A program made the position numbers and the translations under genes. A stretch of DNA of 64,000 nt, taken from positions 2,950,552 to 3,014,551 of the forward strand of contig JASKMD010000026.1 in the NCBI GenBank assembly GCA_030144725.1. Direction: 5' to 3'. A model generated the notes under the pieces. It was not told where the DNA came from, searched no databases, and was given only the letters and a program-made list of their open reading frames with translations. Below, piece by piece: positions 24,600-35,331 of this stretch (its first letter is position 1; every line of letters begins with the position of its first letter). This DNA is from Haematococcus lacustris (Eukaryota; Chlorophyta; Chlorophyceae; Chlamydomonadales; Haematococcaceae).

Positions 24600-26004
24600 C
24601 TCATTCTGGGACCCGTGGAACCCAAGTTGCTTGAAAAGGCCACCACCCGTCTCAAGTGCAGCAGCTCAAGCCCAAGCAGTCGCCGCCCAAGTGCAGCAGC
24701 AGCAGTGGCCCATGCAGTGAGACTCCCCTACATAGGTAAGGGCATAGCTGAGCAGCGTGAGTTGTATTTAAACCAGCCACACAGATTGGGGTGGGCATCG
24801 ACCCCGGCTCCACCCAGGCAGTCAGTGCAGCCTGGGACAAGGAGTCAGGGTAGCTGGTAGCTGTCCAGCTGGACCGGTGGACGCTGACCAAGGGCCAGGT
24901 GAAGCAGGCCAGCGGCCTGAACAACGCCAGCCGCAGCACCGAGCGGTGGCCAGCACCCATTAAGCCCCACCTCCAGCACCTGGCAGCACCAAGCTCAGCC
25001 GGCACCTCCCTGGAGGCTAACCTGAAGCACAACACCGTCACCCTGGCCACCTGGGACGCAGTGTGGGAGGTGTACCTGGACCCCAAGTGGGCACAGGAGC
25101 GGCTTAGGCTGTACGGAGCCCATGACCGAGCGCTGGAGCAGGTCTTCAAGCAGGTGAGGGTGGGTGTGTGGGAGGGAGGGAAAGGGACTGAGAGGTGGTG
25201 GGTGGGGCATGAGGTGAAAGAGTAGTTGACTGTGCCATGCCTAACCTGGTGCCACCATGTCAGCCACCATATGTGTGCCTTGTGTGCATGGCTGCAGTTG
25301 CAGGAGGACATGGCGGAGGTGTCAATGGACCGCCATGGGCGTGCCAAGCAGCTGGTGGTGTTCTTTGGCGCTGCTGGCATTGACACTGGGGGAGGCTGGG
25401 CTGCTAATGCGGTGCTGCGGACACAGGCCAGCAGCTGGGTAGGGTTGTGCTTGTGGATGAGCACCGCACCACCCGGGTCAGCTCAGCGGTGAATGGCCAG
25501 CAGCCCTGTAAGGAGCAGCTGAACAAACTCAGTGCCACCACGCCTGCAGACTGCTAGCCCCCAGCAGGTCAGGTGGACCTGCACCTGCTGCGTCCAGCAA
25601 GAATCCAGCAGCGTGACCAGCCAGTGTGGGGCCTGCCTGCAGCCAGGCAGCCACACAGCCAGCTGCCTCAGAGCCTGGGCCCAGCACTCCCAGCCAGCCA
25701 AGCGCAGCAAGCGCACCGAGGCTGAGCAGGCAGGCAGACCAAGGGCAAAGGCAAGGCCCAGGGCAAGGCTGCCAAAACCAAACCAGTACCACAGCCAGGC
25801 AGTTGGCTGGACAGGGACTGCAATGCAGCGCTGAACATGCAGCGTATTGGGGAGAGCAGGTGGCGCCTGCTGGAGCTGTGCTGGTGGCCTGAGCAGACAG
25901 CTTTGTCAGCCAAGGGCAAGGAGTACCCTGAGCATGGCTACACGCGGCTGCGAGACAAGCCACCCAAGGCGCAGCAGCAGCAGCAGCCTGTTGGTGAACA
26001 GTAG
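24600..26004 (+). pseudogene. Fanzor (TnpB-family) RNA-guided nuclease gene, decayed copy F1
   Basis: The family acts as RNA-guided DNA nucleases with a RuvC-like fold. GIDPGSTQAVSAA (from 24,794) is the RuvC-I strand with its Asp. An exon ending ALEQVFKQ (about 25,153) is followed by an intron and an exon starting LQEDM (about 25,300) with VVFFGAAGIDTGGGW. Then come VDEHRTTRVSS (about 25,455) and WLDRDCNAALNMQRIGES (about 25,808), the RuvC-III motif. The tail GYTRLRDKPPKAQ ends at TAG 26,002-26,004. The copy is broken by an in-frame TAG at 24,851, another after PADC near 25,553 and further frame changes. The zinc-ribbon cysteines after RTT appear replaced by Ser. The 5' end is not found. Confidence 0.7.
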
Positions 26005-26175
26005 TGTGTGCCCCGCCATTTGAGTTGTTACTATCTTACATTCAGCGCATGTTTTTCATTCCACCTCTACACCATAGCCCTCGCGGTCAGGCAATAGTGT
26101 AGGTGGTAGGCATTCATGCACCATGTCAATGTGCATTGGGTGTACTCCACACAGCCCATTAACACCATTTGAGTC
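26005..26175 (+). ncRNA. Conserved 3' flank of Fanzor copy F1 (candidate guide-RNA region)
   Basis: Immediately after the stop codon, this sequence aligns with the 3' flanks of copies F3 and F4. Shared words include AGTAGTGTGTGCCCC, TAGCCCT, GGTCAGGCAAT, GTAGGTGGTAGGC and ACTCCACACAG. Conservation outside the coding part is expected if the element's guide RNA lies there, as known for TnpB and Fanzor. It could also be plain repeat homology. Confidence 0.4.
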
Positions 26176-26837
26176 GGGCCACTAGTGGTCCTTAATATTC
26201 CCGGTCAATACTGGTCCGGCTCAAACGGAGGCCCTAATCGTCGGAAAGTTTTAGACCTCTGGTTCGCGCCTATTCAGAGCAATTATATAGTTAAAAGCCT
26301 TGTAAAAGCCCCCAAAAAGCCTCTAAACACCCCTGATTACCGGTTTTTTGAAGTCCGAAGTTTTCCCACGGTGAGGGACAAGGGGGCTGCTTGCCTCACC
26401 ACTCATCATGCTATTAGTTTCGATGCGGTGCCCAGTGGTCTTTGGAGGGAATGTGCCACCGATGTGGGTTTTGTTGTCATCGAGGATCTGATTCAGGACG
26501 CTGCAGTTGGATTGTAGCTAGAAGCATGTCCACAGACAAACATGTTGTTCCATGTTGAATGAATTATGTGTTTCTGGAAAGTGAGCCTTAACAAGTTTCA
26601 ATCCCTACAGCCCTCATGCAACTCATGAGTTGTAATCAAACACAGGCTGCGAGATCGCTGTTGTAAAGGCTACTGATAGTGTGCCTAGTGCCCACTTCAG
26701 CTCAGCCATTCTGGTGTGTGTGCCTCCAAGGCTACTACTAGCAAGAGCCCTACCCTACTCTATAGCTCTCACTCACACACATCCCCTTTGTGAGGGGTTT
26801 GGTATCTTGTTTTCTTGGATTGTCTTGCTCCTGCTGG
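26176..26837. other. Region without a recognised gene
   Basis: A 110-codon plus-strand frame (26,185-26,517) is unusually A/T-rich for this window and matches no family I recognise. The rest shows no coding signal. Confidence 0.3.
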
Positions 26838-27031
26838 CTACCGCTGCCACTTGCGCCGCCACTTGCGCAACAGGGCATTGTCAGGCAGGTACACCCACTC
26901 TTGGCCTGGCCTGCCTCGCTTTGGCATGGCTGGGCGGCCGTCCCAGTAGCACAACTCAGTGGGGCGTGGCCCTGGGCCATTTGCGCAGCGGCGGATGTTT
27001 AGCGCGGCTGACACGTCCCGGTCATAGAACC
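26838..27031 (-). pseudogene. Fanzor-family C-terminal exon, copy F2
   Basis: A 3' splice site GTGCAG precedes FYDRDVSAALNIRRC, the RuvC-III motif (DRDxxAALN). The 3' part contains PTELCYWDGRPAMPK and the basic end LLRKWRRKWQR followed by a stop. The tail differs clearly from that of F1, F3 and F4, so this is a second Fanzor lineage. No upstream exons were recognised between here and the transposon end at 27,161. Confidence 0.6.
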
Positions 27032-27493
27032 TGCACATGGTGTGGGAGGTGCATGAAGTCACCCCATGTGCCATGTCATGTGGGATATGTTGCGGACATG
27101 CACATGTGCAGTGCCAGGCCTGTGCTTACCTGATGTTGTTGCTTGTTGAGCACATCAAGTCAGACGTTCCCAACATGGGGTTGGCAATCTTCATGCAACT
27201 GCAGCCCACCTACTCAATCTTTTGATGTAACGTTTGTTGCGTCTGCTGCGATGTGATATTGCGCGTTTAATGTAAGACTGGAATTGCCATCGGAGTCTTT
27301 CGATGCGGGCAGCCACATGTGACCCCGGATGTGTCCCAATCGCAGACCGTGGTTAGCTACACCGGTAAGCTACGTCCTTGGCTATCCGTTAGCGATGCAC
27401 GACATGTCGGTGGCGCACACCACTGAAGTCCGGCAAACATGGCTGCGCGAGGTTCCTGATGGTGCAGGCCGCTTGGCGAGGATGTGAAGGAAC

Positions 27494-27751
27494 TGTTGGA
27501 AGTGCACGGGCAGACGACGACACCAGATCAGGGTTTACACAGATCTACCACAACAGGTTGCGCATAGCATGCGCCTACCTGTTGGAAGTGCACGGGCAGA
27601 CGACGACACCAGATCAGGGTGCCGTCTCCTACCAGGTGTCTGCCATAAATACAGCAGTCACACTCGTACACTCCGCGGGCAGGCCGCTGGCAATCACGCC
27701 CTACTATCCCGGTGCTTAAACAACTGCACCGGGAGGGCTCAACTTTCATCA
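27494..27751 (-). repeat. 3' LTR of the copia element
   Basis: The LTR is 258 bp and starts TGTTGG and ends ATCA on the plus strand. It contains an internal direct repeat: a ~42-bp block beginning TTGGAAGTGCACGGG occurs twice, 86 bp apart. Confidence 0.95.
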
Positions 27752-27762
27752 CTCCCACTCAG
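27752..27762 (-). promoter_or_regulatory. Polypurine tract of the copia element
   Basis: On the minus strand CTGAGTGGGAG lies immediately before the 3' LTR, in the position used to prime plus-strand DNA. The 200 bases between it and the pol stop contain nothing else recognisable. Confidence 0.7.
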
Positions 27763-27967
27763 TGGCCTGACTACAGCGTTCAACTTTAAGTAGCAAACAA
27801 CTGAAACAACTGCAGAGCAAACTCTCAGTCCAGATAGGAATTCTGGCTGAGCATTACAGTCTGTTGCAGGCAGGTAGGCCTGTGACTGTGCTCCCATGCC
27901 CCAGTCCTGGACACATCACAGGCTGGGTACAGCAATCTGTTCAGACTGTGAGTAGCCTGTGACTGCT

Positions 27968-30900
27968 TCAATCAGACACCCCACACCCATGCTTTCCTTG
28001 GCTAAACTTAACCAGAGCCAACGGCTTGGTCATGATATCGGCTACCATACTGGCTGTGTTGCAGTAATCAAATGACACTTCCCCCCTGGCTACCCTTTCC
28101 CTTGCAAAATGATGGTGCACATTGATGTGCTTGGCGCGAGCAGAGGCGATGGGGTTATGCAACAGCTGCAGGGCTGCCTGATTGTCACACATGATGTTTG
28201 TGCAGTCACCTGGCAGCTGCAGATCCTGCATAAGCTTGCGGAGCCACAGTCCTTCCTTCACAGCACTGGATGCTGCCATGTATTCTGCCTCAGCAGTTGA
28301 CATGGCCACGGTAGGCTGTAGCCGGCTGGACCAGCTGATTGCTGCACCATTCATGGTAAACACATAGCCTGTGGTGCTGCGGGCTGTGTCTTTGTCCCCA
28401 GCATAATCAGCATCGCAGTAGCCCTGCAGCTCAGCAGTCCTTCCAAACACAAGCCCCTGGTCAGCTGTGCCCTTTAGATAGCTAAGAATGGCTCGGGCTG
28501 CAGTCCAGTGCTGCTGTGTGGGTGAGGACATGTAACGTGCAAGAGCTCCCACTGCATATGTGATGTCTGGCCTTGTGCAGCAGGATAAGTACAGCAGGCT
28601 GCCTACCAAACCACTATAGCTGTGCTCTGAAGTGTCCAAAGCAACACCTTCCCTTTCTAGCTTAACTGCTGGCGCCATGGGCACCGACTTGCTGTGGGCT
28701 GCTGTCATACCATACGTGTTCAGCAGCTCATGCACATACTGCTGCTGATCCAGCTTCAAGGTGCCCATAGCCCTATCCCTAGTTACCTTCATGCCCAGAA
28801 ACCACTTGGTGTCACCCAGGTTCTTGATGCCGAACACTGCAGACAGTTGTTGCTTCACATAGTCAAGGCTGTCAGTGTCACCCTTCTCAGTGCAGATGAG
28901 GCAGTCATCAACATAGACAAGCAGGTAGACCATGCCTGCCTGGCGCTGCATGGTGAAAAGCGCTGGGTCAGACTCAGAAGCCCTAAACCCCATGCCCTCT
29001 AGCACCTGCTTCAACCTAGCATGCCAAGCTCGTGGAGCCTGCCTGAGCCCATAGAGCGCCTTCTGCAATTTGCACACAGTGTTGCGGCTGCCCTCAACAA
29101 ACCCTTCAGGCTGCTGCACATAAATGATCTCATTGGGCTCAAGCTGTCCATTCAGAAAAGCTGCGTCTACATCTACCTGATGAACTTCCATGTCTTCTGC
29201 AGCTGCTTTGGCTAGCAGAGTGCGCAGGGTGGTGTGCTTGCTGACAGGGGCATAGACATCGCCCACATCCACACCTGACACTTGCATGTAGCCTTTAGCC
29301 ACTAGCCGAGCCTTGAATTTCTCAATGGCCCCTGCAGCATCACGTTTAATCTTTAGTACCCATTTGGTGGGCAGAACGCGTGCACCATCAGGCTTGTCAA
29401 CCAGGCACCATGTCTGGTTCTCATGCAGAGATGCCAGTTCAGCATGCATGGCTTGGAGCCACATGTCCGCTTGGGGACCAGACAGTGCTTCAGCGACAGT
29501 TGGATTGTCATTTGCTTGTGAGTCAGTGACATTCATGGCATAGAGCTCTGGCTGCCTAATCTTAGCAGGAGGCCTCCTTTCCCTGTGTGGGTTGCGACGT
29601 GGCATAGGAGCACCAGGTGCCACAACAGCAGCAGGCAGTGGAGCACCTTGCAACTGATCATTGGGAATGTGAGCAGGAGGATCAACCTGAGCTCTGAGCA
29701 AAGGAGCTAGCCTGCTTGCTGGCCTATTCTGAGGGCTTACAGCTGGGGCACCTACTGCAGCCTGACTCTGGCTGGGATCAGCATGTGGAATTCTGTGTCT
29801 ACCAATGCCTGAGGGCAGGCTGAGTATGTGCTGTCTGACTGGGGCTCTGCTGTTGCCGTCATCACTGTCACTGCTGCTGACATTGTCTGAGGAGCTCCCA
29901 CTGTCCCTGGAGTCACTACTGCTGGTCTGCTGCTGCTGCTGCTGCTGCTGCCGCTGCTGCTGACTTGTGTCCCCCCCAGGAGGGACTGGAGGGACAAGGA
30001 GACCTAGGTGGACTGGGAGAGTAGGGGCTTTGGGAGCACCAGGAAACTGCAGCTGGGTCGCTGGGCCTGTTGGTAAATGCTGAGTCAGCTGCTCATCAAA
30101 GACTACATCCTTGCTCTGGTACTCCTTTCCATCTACTAGAACTCTGTACGACTTGGATCCAAGCTGATAGCCTATGAATACCCCCCAGACAGCCTTAGCT
30201 TCTAGCTTGCTGCGTTTCTGGGCTGGCACGTGTACCCAGACAGCTGAGCCAAACACCCTGAGCCTTGACAGATCTGGCTTAACACCAAAGAAGGATTCCC
30301 ATGGGGTGAGTGGCTGATCTGTGACTGGTAAGACACATCTGACATAGTTGGACAGCTTGGCTGCATCTGCCCAATGATGTAGACCCATACGACCTGCATG
30401 CAGAATGCTTCTGGTCTTCTCCATGATGGTCCTATTCAATCTCTCAGCTGCACCATTTTGCTCTGGGCTGTAGGGCGCTGAGTGCTGATGAATGATGCCC
30501 TTGTCGCTACAGTATTGCTGCATCTGTTGGTTGACATACTCAGTGCCATTGTCTGTCCTGATAGCCTTGCAGCGCTGACCCGACTGAGTCTCAAGCTGCT
30601 CAATGACCTGTTTGACTATGCTAGGCACCTGGGCTTTGCTGCGCATTGGCATGACTACAGATAGCCTGGTGAAGTCATCAAGAAAGGTGGCTAAGTAAAG
30701 GCTGCCATCCCTGGCTGGCGGGCTGATAGGACCACACACATCCATGTGCACTAGCCCTAGAGGAGCAGTGACAGGTGCTGCATTGGATGAGGGCTGGGCA
30801 AAAGCTACATTTCTATGATGCTTGCCTTTGATACAGCCTATGCACACAGGTCCAGGACATTTAGCTGCTGCTCTGAACTGACTGGCTGTAACATTAACCC

Positions 30901-32680
30901 CTGTCACCATGCCTCGTTCTTGCATGAGAGCTAAGGAGGAGTAGGAAGCGTGACATAAGCGCTGGTGCCACACCTGAGCAGAGGTGGTGCTGAACTCCGT
31001 AGGCGCTGGGTGAGCAGCTTCTGGCACAGCTGCATTTGATGCATCAGGCACTGGAGCATCAGTCTGAGTAGCTGCTGTTGAGTTACTGCTGCGGGTAGCG
31101 GTTGCCGAGTAGCTGTGCAGATGTGGCTGCTGCCTATCATAGGGATCAGCTGGCAGAGGTACTGCAGCTAGAATGTAGCTGCTTCTGATCTTGCGTGCTT
31201 TGACTCTGAGCCTAGTGTCTCGAATGATGCACTGGTTGTCTGCAAAAGTGAAGCTGGCTCCATCATCTGTGGCAGCTGCAACAGAAATGAAGCTGTGTCT
31301 GCTGGCTGGGACATGCAGTGCCTTGCTGAGCTGCCATGGGCCACGCTGAGTGTTCAGCCAAACAGTGCCCTAACCTACAGCATAGATGACATGTCCATCA
31401 GCTGCCAGTCTGACTGCCTTGTGCTCATCAGGCCTGAAGGCTGTATAGCTGCTGAAGTGCTCCCTGTCTGTGATCATGTGCTGCGATGCTCCTGAGTCAA
31501 TGTAGAATGGCTCATAGAGGTCAGTGTTGTATGTCTGCAGGGGCATAAGGTAATCATCATCTGCGTTGGCTGTGAACAGGTCATAGGTGTCAGTGGAGTC
31601 AACTGCGGCTGACCTGCCTGGGGTCTGAGCACGGCCCCTAGCTGGGACGCTAGTTCTGCGTGGGCTGCTACCCCTGGCTGGGCTGGCACCCCTGGCTGGG
31701 CTGGCACCCCTGGTTGGGCTGTTCCTCTGACCTGGGCTGGGACTTCTGACAGAGCTGATTCGCTGCCCTGCTAGACGCTGTCGCATGTGCTTGTCAAAGG
31801 TGAAGCATTCAGCCATGATATGCCCTGTCTTGTTGCAGTAGTGGCACAGAGCATCAGCATGCTGACTCTGCCTGCTGCTGCTACTGCCATGCTCACTGGA
31901 TCTGGTCGGAGAGATCTGCCTGGGCCCCAGGCTTCTGCCCCTGCCCCTACCTCCCCCCCCGCCTGAACTACCCGGTCCCCGTGAGGATGAGGAGGAGAAG
32001 GCAAAGAGGGAAGAGGGAGATGAGGCATGCTCCTGCTGCTGTTCCAGCAGCAGGTCTGCCTCGCGAAACTGCATGACGCGCTTCACTCGGCTGAGTGTTA
32101 GCCCCGTAGGACCGGTCTGCTCATACCGCAGCTGCACAGCTGAGGGTTTGTAGTCCGAGGTGAGATTGGCGAGGACAGTAAGCACGATGTTGGACTCAGA
32201 GATGCTGCAGTTGCAAGCCTCGAGATCGGACTTGAGCTGGTAAATGCGGCTGAAGAAATTGGCGACTGTTTCACCAGGCTGCATACGCAATAGGCTGAGT
32301 CGCTGCTGCAGCTGTGTCTGCCTGGCCACGGAAACCTGAGTGAACTCGCTTTCGAGGCTGGTCCAGGCATCTTTGGCAGAGGCTGAATCATGGACGAGCT
32401 GCAGATAGGGTTTGGAGGTATAGCGCTTGATTAGCGCCTTGGCTTTGGCATCAGCTGCGAGCTCTGCACGGTTAGTGATCTGAGCTGCTGCATAGGCAGC
32501 GCGAGCGTCTGCGCTGGCTGACGATCCAGACGCAGAGGGGAGAGCGGTGACTCCGGAATCGACGATCTCCCAAAGGGAGTTCTCAACGAGGAATCCTTCA
32601 ACGCGCATACTCCAGTCACGATAGGTGGTATCATCGAGATCAGGTACGTGACATCCTGAGCTGAAGCTGGGAGCTGCCAT
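27968..32680 (-). CDS. copia gag-pol polyprotein with one internal stop
   Basis: One continuous frame of 1,571 codons from ATG 32,680 to TGA 27,968 is interrupted only by a TAG at codon 437 (31,370-31,372). The order is: gag; zinc knuckle CHYCNKTGHIMAEC; protease DSGAS; then after the TAG the GAG-pre-integrase HxxxC..C; integrase (MDVCGP, RTDNGTEY, NGAAERLNR); reverse transcriptase with YVDD; and RNase H (CDADYAGD, STAEAEYMA). This protease-integrase-RT order defines Ty1/copia. The TAG sits shortly after the protease motif. It is either one inactivating mutation or a readthrough site. Confidence 0.95.
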
Positions 32681-32752
32681 CGCCAATCAGCTTGGAGCTA
32701 ATTGCACGACCCCTAACCGGCAACTCACTGGCGTCGTTTGTACACGTCTGGG

Positions 32753-32767
32753 CGTGGGCCCATAACC
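32753..32767 (-). promoter_or_regulatory. Primer-binding site for half-molecule initiator tRNA-Met
   Basis: Directly next to the 5' LTR the plus strand reads CGTGGGCCCATAACC. This matches the anticodon stem-loop of eukaryotic initiator tRNA-Met, so the minus-strand RNA can pair with the cut 5' half of that tRNA. The same priming mode is known for Drosophila copia. Confidence 0.75.
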
Positions 32768-33024
32768 TGTTAAAAGTGCACGGGCAGACGACGACACCAG
32801 ATCAGGGTTTACACAGATCTACCACAACAGGTTGCGCATAGCATGCGCCTACCTGTTGGAAGTGCACGGGCAGACGACGACACAGATCAGGGTGCCGTCT
32901 CCTACCAGGTGTCTGCCATAAATACAGCAGTCACACTCGTACACTCCGCGGGCAGGCCGCTGGCAATCACGCCCTACTATCCCGGTGCTTAAACAACTGC
33001 ACCGGGAGGGCTCAACTTTCATCA
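32768..33024 (-). repeat. 5' LTR of the copia element
   Basis: The LTR is 257 bp and nearly identical to the other LTR. As the 5' LTR it should contain the element's promoter on the minus strand. No TATA box was assigned. Confidence 0.95.
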
Positions 33025-33571
33025 GGAACCCGGGTTTGTGTGTGGCAGCGCTGTATCGCTGTAATGGTGAGCGGCACAGTAGGGATTTGGCACCCCCTCC
33101 AGCTATAATCCGCTTTATGTTTTGCACCATTGAACAAACAGCTTGACCTCACACATACCATTTGTAGCATACTCATTAACGCGTCCATGGCACTATGCAA
33201 CTCAATCATTGGGTTTGTATGTGACGAGTTATACCGCTTACAAGGTACACATGCTGATGGCTACAGGTACGCGAGGAGCCGACTGAGCTAGGCATACCAC
33301 TCCGCCACGTGGCCCCCACCAACACAGCCTAACCCACCATCTCCCAACCTCGTCTAACCCGCCCAGCTCCCAGTAGCCCCTCCTCCCAGCCTGCCATCAG
33401 CCTCCTGCCCCCTAACTCTCCTTCTCCCCGCCTCCTACCTCTCCCCTACCTCTCCTTCACCCATCTCCCCCCTACCTCTCCTTCACCCATCTCCGTATCC
33501 ATCACCCCCCATCACCCTGACCACCGAGCCAAGCCCGTAGCCCCGCTCAGCCACCTCTCGACTACAAACCA

Positions 33572-34960
33572 TGAAGAAGAAGAAACAAGTCGCCAAGGGC
33601 TGGCTATCTGCATTGCCCTAAAAACATCAAGGCTGCAGCTTGTACGGCACAAGCGACAAACCGTGACCTGCAGGCTGAGGTGCAGCGGCTGCGTGATGTG
33701 GAGCAGTCCCTCATGAGCACCGTGGATGGGTTGCAGGGCGACTTAGACGACCTGCAGGCAGCACACCAAGGCCTGCAGGGTGAGCATACGGCTTTGCAGC
33801 AGGTGGCATCCAGAGCGGCAGCTACCAATCACTCCCTACGGGCTGCTCGACGCCGCCTCCAGGGTCAGGTGCATATCTACCGGCACAAACGCCGCCCCCA
33901 CCACTCCCCACTCACCTTCAAGCACTCCCCACTCACCTTCAAGCAGAGGCAGCAACTGCTGGTTTTGGAGCAACACCCCGTCTCAGTGGAGGTGTTGAGG
34001 CGGTGTGCAGAGGCTGGCTACGGAAGGCTGGATAGCCATGACCGGCCCATGGGCAGCATGGCGGAGCAGCTCAGCCCAGCACCCTCACCAACTGACATCT
34101 TCATTCCAACTCAAGAGAGCCCTGTGGGGAGGCCAGCAGCCAGGACTGCACCCTACAATGCTCACCACTGCTTGAGCACCGCCAGGTTGCATCTAGAGAC
34201 CGGTGTCAGCCGCCGTGCCCTCTCCAAGTGCCGGCAGTTCTTCGTCTCTGAGCAGTGCGTCCTCCCCAACCCACACCGGCCAGGCAAGACATCCACAGTT
34301 GGGCGTGAATTCCACATCGTGTCCACCTACATGCGGCGCAAGACCCTTGGTAAGATGCAAAGGGGAAGGCAGGGTGGCGTGGGTGGGAAGGGGCTGGGAG
34401 AGAGTGGAAGGGGGTGGAAGTGGTGGCAGTGGAAGGGGCTGGGAGAGAGTGGAAGGGGGTGGAAGGGAGTGGTAGGGGGTGGGAGGGGGGGGCTGAGGGG
34501 AGGGTTGAGGGGGGGCTGAGGCTGGGAATAACCGCATGTCTTTGCTCTGCTGCCTGCTTCCAGACCAACTATTGCGCGCAAAGGCAATACACCTGCAATT
34601 TGATGGGTGCACATGCGATCGCCATGGCAAGGTGCTCGTATTGCGAGTGACAGCAGCAGTCACCTCGCAGCACCTGCCAGAAGGCTGGGAGCAGAGACCC
34701 GGTGGTGGGGCTGGGGCAAGGGCTGGGGCTGGGGCTGGGGCAAGGGATGGGGCTGGGGCTGGGGCAGCAGCTGGGGCTGGGGCTGCAGCTGGGGCAGCAG
34801 CTGGGGCAGTAGCTGGGGCAGCAGCTGAGGCTGGGGCTGGGGCAGAAGATGGGGCTGGGGCTGGGGCAGGAGATGGGGCAGCAGATGGGGCTGGGGCTGA
34901 GGCTGCAGCTGGGGCAGGCCGACTCACCACTCAAGTCACCGATGTGTTGGCTATCATCCC
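33572..34960 (+). CDS. Protein encoded by transposon B, unrecognised (possible transposase)
   Basis: The frame opens after 33,573 and includes PRAGYLHCPKNIK, then a coiled-coil stretch (LRDVEQSLMSTVDGLQGDLD). A central part has VSVEVLRRCAEAGYGRLD and LETGVSRRALSKCRQFF. It ends at a donor after RRKTL (34,349). The next exon starts at 34,564 with DQLLRAKAIHLQFDGCTCD. After that it becomes a GAGA-rich low-complexity tail. No start codon is in this frame, so an upstream exon, or use of the ATG at 33,571 with splicing, is needed. The FDG could be part of a DDE-type catalytic site but I cannot confirm it. Confidence 0.5.
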
Positions 34961-35331
34961 CTTGCCTATTGGCACGGCAGAAGCTCATGTCCAAGTCATA
35001 ATGCCGTCGTCGCGTCCACATGCCAAAAGCAAAACATGTTCCGACTGCTGCTGCGTGTTGCAGGTGCCACTCACAACAGCGTGGCGAAGCGTGCTAGTGC
35101 GGCGCGCCTCGCATGTGGCGAAATCGCATGAATTCAAATGTGTATCTTTGGACAGGCACTGAGCACCGCTGAGAGCGAGATAGGTTTTGCTGCGTCTGCC
35201 ATTTCGTAGATATGACTCTCCTCTGTTCAAAGCACTGTTTACATATATTTTTGACTGAGTGGCTGCGGAGATACGGGCTTCGTATCACAGGGGGGTGGTT
35301 TTCAGGTAGTTGGGAACGCCTGACATCAAGC

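Larger units (their letters stand above)
27494..33024 (-). mobile_element. Ty1/copia LTR retrotransposon, nearly intact
   Basis: This is a 5,531-bp element on the minus strand with TG...CA LTRs. A perfect 5-bp target duplication GGAAC lies at 27,489-27,493 and 33,025-33,029. It contains a primer-binding site, a polypurine tract and one long gag-pol frame. The two LTRs differ at only three positions (GG to AA near one end, and one 1-bp deletion), so insertion was recent relative to the host transposon B that it interrupts. Confidence 0.97.
27161..35322. mobile_element. DNA transposon, copy B, split by a copia insertion
   Basis: The left end is CAGACGTTCCCAAC (27,161-27,174). The right end is the complement of CAGGCGTTCCCAAC (35,309-35,322). 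Flanks ACATCAAGT (27,152-27,160) and ACATCAAGC (35,323-35,331) are a 9-bp target duplication with one mismatch. Removing the copia insertion leaves about 2.63 kb. Interior homology to copy A includes the first 35 bases, the 20-bp word CCAAGGGCTGGCTATCTGCA (33,593; also 18,617), the DQL.RAKAIH exon and the last 60 bases. Between 33,025 and 33,570 there is only C-rich non-coding sequence. Confidence 0.85.

Noticed and set aside
25500..25963. Minus-strand open frame over the F1 Fanzor region
   Set aside because: Shadow of the plus-strand Fanzor coding sequence, which carries the recognisable RuvC-III motif.
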